From Pseudofabraea citricarpa (lineage: Eukaryota > Ascomycota > Leotiomycetes > Helotiales > Dermateaceae), in contig JAPWGK010000001.1 in NCBI GenBank assembly GCA_029641185.1, forward strand, positions 508,501 to 572,500: a DNA stretch of 64,000 nt, written 5' to 3'. Below the pieces are notes generated by a model. That model did not search any database and was not told where the DNA came from. It saw only the letters and a program-made list of their open reading frames with translations. Made by a program: the position numbers and the translations under genes. Within the stretch, counting starts at the first letter, position 1, and the number at the start of each line of letters is the position of its first letter. Positions 59,101-64,000 of this stretch are shown here, piece by piece.

Positions 59101-59349
59101 TGGTAAGGTGGCAGCGGAAACCCGAGTCTATGACCATCTGCTTCTTGTTGTCTGGTTTCGCAAACTTGATGAGAAATATCTTAGAGGAGAGGTCGTAGAC
59201 ATTGTGAACTCGCAAAGAGACCAGGCTTTTGGAGAGTTCGTGCGCGATGACCTGCAGAGATGGTCAGTCTAAGTCAGATAATATTTGCATGGTATTAAGC
59301 TCAGATAATTACATACCTTTACATCTAGAGAAGAGAATCGCTGCTTCAT
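56120..59349 (-). CDS. RQC2: Ribosome quality control complex subunit Rqc2/NEMF (Tae2)
   Basis: Two exons, 59317-59349 and 56120-59251, with a 65-bp intron, give 1,054 residues, close to yeast Rqc2 (1,038). The first exon encodes MKQRFSSLDVK. Rqc2 binds stalled 60S-peptidyl-tRNA complexes, recruits the Ltn1 ubiquitin ligase and adds C-terminal Ala/Thr tails. NFACT-N spans the N-terminus; Asp9 and the Asp96-Arg97 pair (GTDRIIEF) correspond to residues needed for tailing in yeast. A coiled-coil middle follows, then the NFACT-R domain with KKYLKKGDIYVHADLQGA, an acidic low-complexity region and the NFACT-C region (ICAPWSAMGKYKYKAKLQPG). The C-terminus is Lys/Gly-rich. Gene identity is secure. 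Confidence 0.96.
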
Positions 59350-60108
59350 CTTGTGGTGCTGCAAATGGCGATGAAAAATGTACCCCAATGACGATGGTGG
59401 GGTTGAGAAATAATATGTTGACGTTGATGTCAGAGTGCGTCTCATTCAATCTCGGCCGCCGTAGCGGAGACGTCGCCCACGCCTCGCTTACCTCTTACAT
59501 TATTCTTCGCCTTATCAGAGTTGTCTAATTACTTGCTCTGCTAATGGTTGCGGCGATACCTTGCCATCGGATTGATTCACTAACTACACAATTTGTTAAT
59601 ACATCCTGGATAAATAGTAACTACTTTTTATACACCATTTAATAATAAGAATAATACCATGCTTTATAATAAATTCATCATCGCATCTTTCTTCTAATTC
59701 TTACTCTTATACCTACCTACCTATCCTATTTACCTAGATAGGTACTTAAAAGTCAGATATCTTAAATTAGCTTGAAACTGGCTGATGTTTTCTCTTGTCA
59801 CAAATCTGAATCACCTTCTATCTTTAGGTCTTACGTGCATTTTTGACAAGGCACACAGGCAGGCTGTTGAGTACGCACTGAAGAGGCTGTGGTCGGGCAC
59901 CCAGCTTTCTGGCTTTTCTATTGGTTGCTCTTCATTGGGCTTCCTTGGAGGCGCCCATAAATACGCGACTAGGCTTAAGTTATAGCAGCAAGTCAGCATA
60001 TAGAGTGACCATTCTCTTTCCCAACCACCATCAATATCGACAACAAAATTCTCATGAGCCCCTACCACATCGTTTCTTACCTTCATCAAGCCTTGAGTTC
60101 TTTTAACA
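59350..60108. other. Divergent intergenic region of RQC2 and the NLR-like gene
   Basis: Contains the recurrent element family near 59715-59750 (acctacctacc, TACCTAGATAGGTA). The 59229-59528 frame is antisense to the first RQC2 exon. No additional gene seen. Confidence 0.5.
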
Positions 60109-63100
60109 ATGGCCGATGGCATATCGCTTGCTGCTAGTATAGCTGGCCTGATATCTCTTGCTGAGATCGTCACACGGAAGTCGTACAACTATATCAAGGC
60201 TGTGAAAGACGCCGAAAAGTACATATCTGAATTGATCACCGAAACCACGTCTCTGTTCGGCATACTTCATGGGCTGAACTTACTGGCGTCTCGTTTCGAA
60301 GGCCAGCCCTTTGACTCTACCGTCCAAACACACCACATCCATTCTTGTTATGCTGTCCTGAGCAAACTGGATTCCAAGCTGGTTGCTTCGAGCTCTAGAG
60401 CTGGACTAAAAAAAAAGCTCACATGGCCATTTTCTATTTCTGAAACGAAGAGTTTAGTGGAGGATGTTGAACGGCAAAAGTCAACACTAAGCCTAGCACT
60501 ATCGGTGGATAGTATGTAAGTGGCGGCTAGCTATATGATGAGGTGGATTTGACCAAGCTTGAACTAATTACTTCCTAAGGTCTTCACTATTACTCGCCCT
60601 CTCGCGTCAAGAACTGCAACAAAAAGATATTGCAGAAATCAAAACTGGGGTTACAGAACTACAAAGAGTGGTGATGAATAGAGAACGAGAGAAATTTTTG
60701 GCTCCACTCACTTCCGTGGACCCAAGACGATATCAAAATACCGAGCTTCGACTTCGCCAGCCTGGAACTGGCATTTGGTTCTTGGAAAGCATTGAATTCC
60801 AACGATGGCTCAAGGAAGAAAATTCCAAATTGTGGTTATACGGAATTCGTAAGTTCTTATGTTGCGTCTTACTCGGAGATAGCAACTAAGCCACCAATAA
60901 AGCCGGAGCAGGGAAAACAATTTTATGGTATGAATTTATTGCTTGCCATGATACTTATTCGACTTCAATTGCTGACTAAGAAGCTCTACAATCATCCAAG
61001 AGCTGCAGAGGCCCAGTTATCAAAACATAGGTATATATTTTGCATTTACCAATATAAAACTCTGGAATCTTTGTTCTAGAAGTAAACAGTATTAGAAACT
61101 TGACAGTTCATTATACTGACGCTCATGTAGGGCTCGCATATTTTTATTGCGACTACCAAAACCCGGCGACATGGGACCCAGCAAATATTTTAGGTTCCCT
61201 CATTAAGCAATTAGCACTGGAAAGAGAATCTTGTTTTCAGGATCTGGAGCTATACCAAAAGCAAGAAGCATCCAATCCCAATGACTCAGGCGCCCCTGAA
61301 GACCGTATGGTGACTTTGATTCAACAAATGTCGTTGCATTTCGATCAAACTGCAATTGTTATCGATGGTCTAGACGAGTGCAGGTTCCAACAACGAGGTT
61401 ATGACAAGGAAGCCGTGATTCAATTGATGCACTGCCTCAACGATAATCAGGGATCTTCTATTAAAACTTTGTTTCTCTCGCGTGATGAGCCCGACCTGGC
61501 GAATACCCTCAACGACTACGAAAAGGTCTCGATTGCTGCCCAAAGTAGTGACTTGACACTTTATGTTGGATCTGAAATCGAAAATCGAATTAACCGCAAG
61601 CAGCTTCGAATCAAAAGTGCCCAGCTGAAAGAAGAAATTCGAACCTGTCTGATTAATTCTGCTCAAGGAATGTAAGCGATATTCTGTAATATTAAAATCC
61701 AGATTTAGTTACTCTCCCAAATGGGCTGAGCTTCCATCAATGATCGAAGTTGCCCATGCCAGTGTTTAATTCCAGGGGATATTGTCAATGTCACTTCAAC
61801 TGTTTCAGTGTCCTTTGCTAAGCGTTACTTGCAGGTTCCGATGGGTGACATGCCAGATTGACTATATCTGTGCGCTTCCCACAGACAGCCAACGAAGGCA
61901 GGCTCTAAAAAGTCTGCCGCCAACCCTTCATGAAACCTACGAACGAATTCTAAGTCGTGTTGAAGGCGAGAGTAACCAGATTCTCGTAAAAAGAGTCCTG
62001 TCGTGGGTGCTATTTGCCAAAGATACACTATTAACCCCTGCTCTTATGATAGCTGTTGCTATTGACCCCGGTGATGTTAGTCTTGAAGAAGAGGAGATAG
62101 CAGATGAAGAAACAATTTTACGTTGGTGCAGCAGCTTGATCAGGCAATCTGCAGATGGAGACACACTCGAACTTGCGCATTTCACAGTCAAAGAGTTCCT
62201 TCTCGATAGTCGGAAAGCACCTGAATTCATGCGTTTCCACTTGAACCCAAGAGACGCAGACAGGGAGCTAGCCAGTACCTGCTTGACATACCTCTGCTTC
62301 TACGAGTTTGCATCGTACGGAGAGAACAATCTTAAAATGCCGAGAGCCCAGCGACAAGTCATATATAAAAGAAACAGTACCAGCCATGCTACAACTCCCG
62401 AAGATGATATGTACTATTATGCTGCCAAGTTCTGGTATGAGCATGCTCATAGCTGTCTAGAGGATATTGATCTAATGGAACAGGCTCAAAGGCTTTTGAG
62501 CCCAGAAAGGTCCGCCCAATTTTATCGCTGGAGCCAATTCCTCAGTCATGATATTACAACCGGACCAACAAAGTCATCTGAGGTGCTATCCATGACTCCC
62601 CTTCATTGGGCTTCCTGTCTCGCGTTAGATACTATTTGCAAATGGCTCTTACAGCATGATCCAAATGTTGATAAAACAGGGGGGCCAGGAACCCCACTAC
62701 AATGCGCGTTGAAAGGCGAATGGTTGTTCCTCAAATATGAAGAACTAAACAACGCAGCTAATCAAGCTTTTTGGCGACCTTCAGCAAGGTTTAGCACAAT
62801 CCAGCTTCTGCTTGATGCGGGGGCTGATGTCAATTTTTCCGAAACTCGAGATTTCAACCATGACGCTCCATTGGAACTTGCAGTGAGAACAGGAAGCCAA
62901 TCTATGGCGCAGGTTCTACTGAATTCTGGTGCCACGGTTACTAAGTATACACTCGGACTTATAGACCAATCATCTAATATAGATGATTGGTCTGATATCC
63001 TAGCCAATATCCCGTTAGAAAATCTCTCTTCGGAGAGCCGACCGTTATATGCTGATTTGATGCTACGGCTAGAATCAAATCGATCTGACATACGAACTAC

Positions 63101-64000
63101 CCTCAACATCAACCGGCTACAGATAATTGATGATGAAGCTAAAGAGTTCGGTGCAGCCTTTAGACAAGCTGCTAGATTTGATCAACTCACAACCTTGAAG
63201 AAGTTCCTATCCTTTCAATCTATGGAGATAGACTCCGCAGATCCATATGATGGATATATAGCTCTGCATTATGCCTCGGAGGCTGGCAATCATAACGCTG
63301 TGGAGCTCTTAATATATCATGGAAGCAACGTGAACAAACCGACTCTAGATGGTTCGACTGCAGTTCATCTAGCAGCTACCTGTGGCCATATCAGAATATT
63401 TCAGTATCTTAAGGACAATGGAGCAGACTTAACGCTAGTAAAAAAAAATGGTATGAGCTTGCTTCATTCTGCGGCAAGTGGTACCAATTCTCGAATCCTT
63501 CGGATTATGTTGGACAACGACGCCATTTCAAATCTTAAGACTAAGGACGACAAAGGGTTAACTCCTTTGATGTGTGCAGCAGCTTTTGGCTCACTTGAGA
63601 ACTTAAAAACAATTTTGCAACATTCCGACGCCTCAGATATTATGTCGAAGTCAAATGATGGACGGACAAGTTTACATTTTGCGGTCCAAGCATGGGACAA
63701 TGACAAAATTAAATGTCTTTTGGATGCCGGCATTCCAGTTGACGAGCCATCACTTGATGGCTCTACGGCGCTACATGACTTGACAGACATAGAGACCATG
63801 GATGTCTACGAAGACTCTGACTCTTACTCTGAATCTGAAATGTCTCAAGATCCTGACAGTATGCTCGACGAAACTGCTAACACTAGAATTGTCCAATGCT
63901 TTTTTGCTTTGGTCGATAGCTTTGCAAGCATAACATTACTAAGAAAAGACGGGTACAGCCCAATGCACTTAGTTTGTTTGAAGGCCTCTCGTGTACATGA
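60109..64000 (+). CDS. NACHT-ankyrin NLR-like protein (STAND NTPase), 3' end outside window
   Basis: At least six exons: 60109-60515, 60580-60848, 60903-60927, 60984-61030, 61131-61671 and 61835 to the window end, all in phase. Residues 1-130 (MADGISLAASIAGLISLAEIV) match the Helo-like N-terminal domain of fungal STAND proteins (Pfam PF17111). GIPGAGKT with Lys230 is the P-loop, VIDGLDEC at about 326-333 the Walker B, and GMFRWVTCQIDYI with LPPTLHETYERIL the post-NACHT region. Eight or more ankyrin repeats follow, for example ALHYASEAGNHNAVELLIYHG and TAVHLAATCGHIRIFQYL. Such proteins control regulated cell death, non-self recognition or incompatibility. The P-loop lies on a 25-nt exon. No frameshift or premature stop is seen in the visible part. 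Confidence 0.92.

Noticed and set aside
61370..63799. Minus-strand frames inside the NLR-like gene
   Set aside because: Antisense shadows of the NACHT and ankyrin coding sequence.

Overview
The window is nuclear DNA of a filamentous ascomycete (Pezizomycotina). The evidence is short GT-AG introns (about 48 to 134 bp), a Woronin-body hex1 gene ending in the peroxisomal signal SRL, a fungal rhodopsin-domain receptor-like protein, a 2EXR protein, a DUF8035-type protein and a fungal NACHT-ankyrin gene. I cannot fix the class; Leotiomycetes is plausible but is only an impression. All gene models were built by hand from reading frames and splice signals, and every multi-exon model listed keeps phase across its introns.

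Layout. Positions 1-5162 hold a carbohydrate and phosphate block: an MFS sugar transporter leaving the left edge, a divergent GH78 rhamnosidase-like gene, and a secreted phospholipase C/acid phosphatase-like gene. Positions 6676-17837 hold a 2EXR protein, a 1,604-residue disordered cortical-type protein, an epoxide hydrolase-like enzyme and a small RING-like protein. A gene-free, microsatellite-rich stretch follows to 23559. Positions 23560-31445 hold the DUF8035-type protein, the rhodopsin-domain protein and a small basic protein. Positions 31446-32949 are AT-rich, look RIP-degraded and contain telomere-like TTAGGG repeats.

The most unusual part is 32950-42911. It holds three adjacent genes for secreted modular proteins. 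The first is a 1,343-residue GH71 alpha-1,3-glucanase with four copies of a small cysteine module and a long undescribed C-terminal half. The second is a secreted NucA/NucB-type nuclease. The third, divergent from the nuclease, combines LysM, three hevein-type chitin-binding domains and two copies of the same cysteine module. I infer a wall-breaching, nuclease-delivering competition or mycoparasitism cassette, comparable in logic to zymocin-type killer systems but with GH71 and a DNase in place of GH18 and a tRNase. This is a prediction; no function is shown by sequence alone.

The right part holds an F-box-like protein, an ACC-synthase-like aminotransferase with two GC-AG introns, a bleomycin hydrolase with an N-myristoylation-type start, hex1 with an AUG-free but in-frame 5' leader, the ribosome quality control factor Rqc2/NEMF, and a NACHT-ankyrin NLR-like gene that leaves the right edge.
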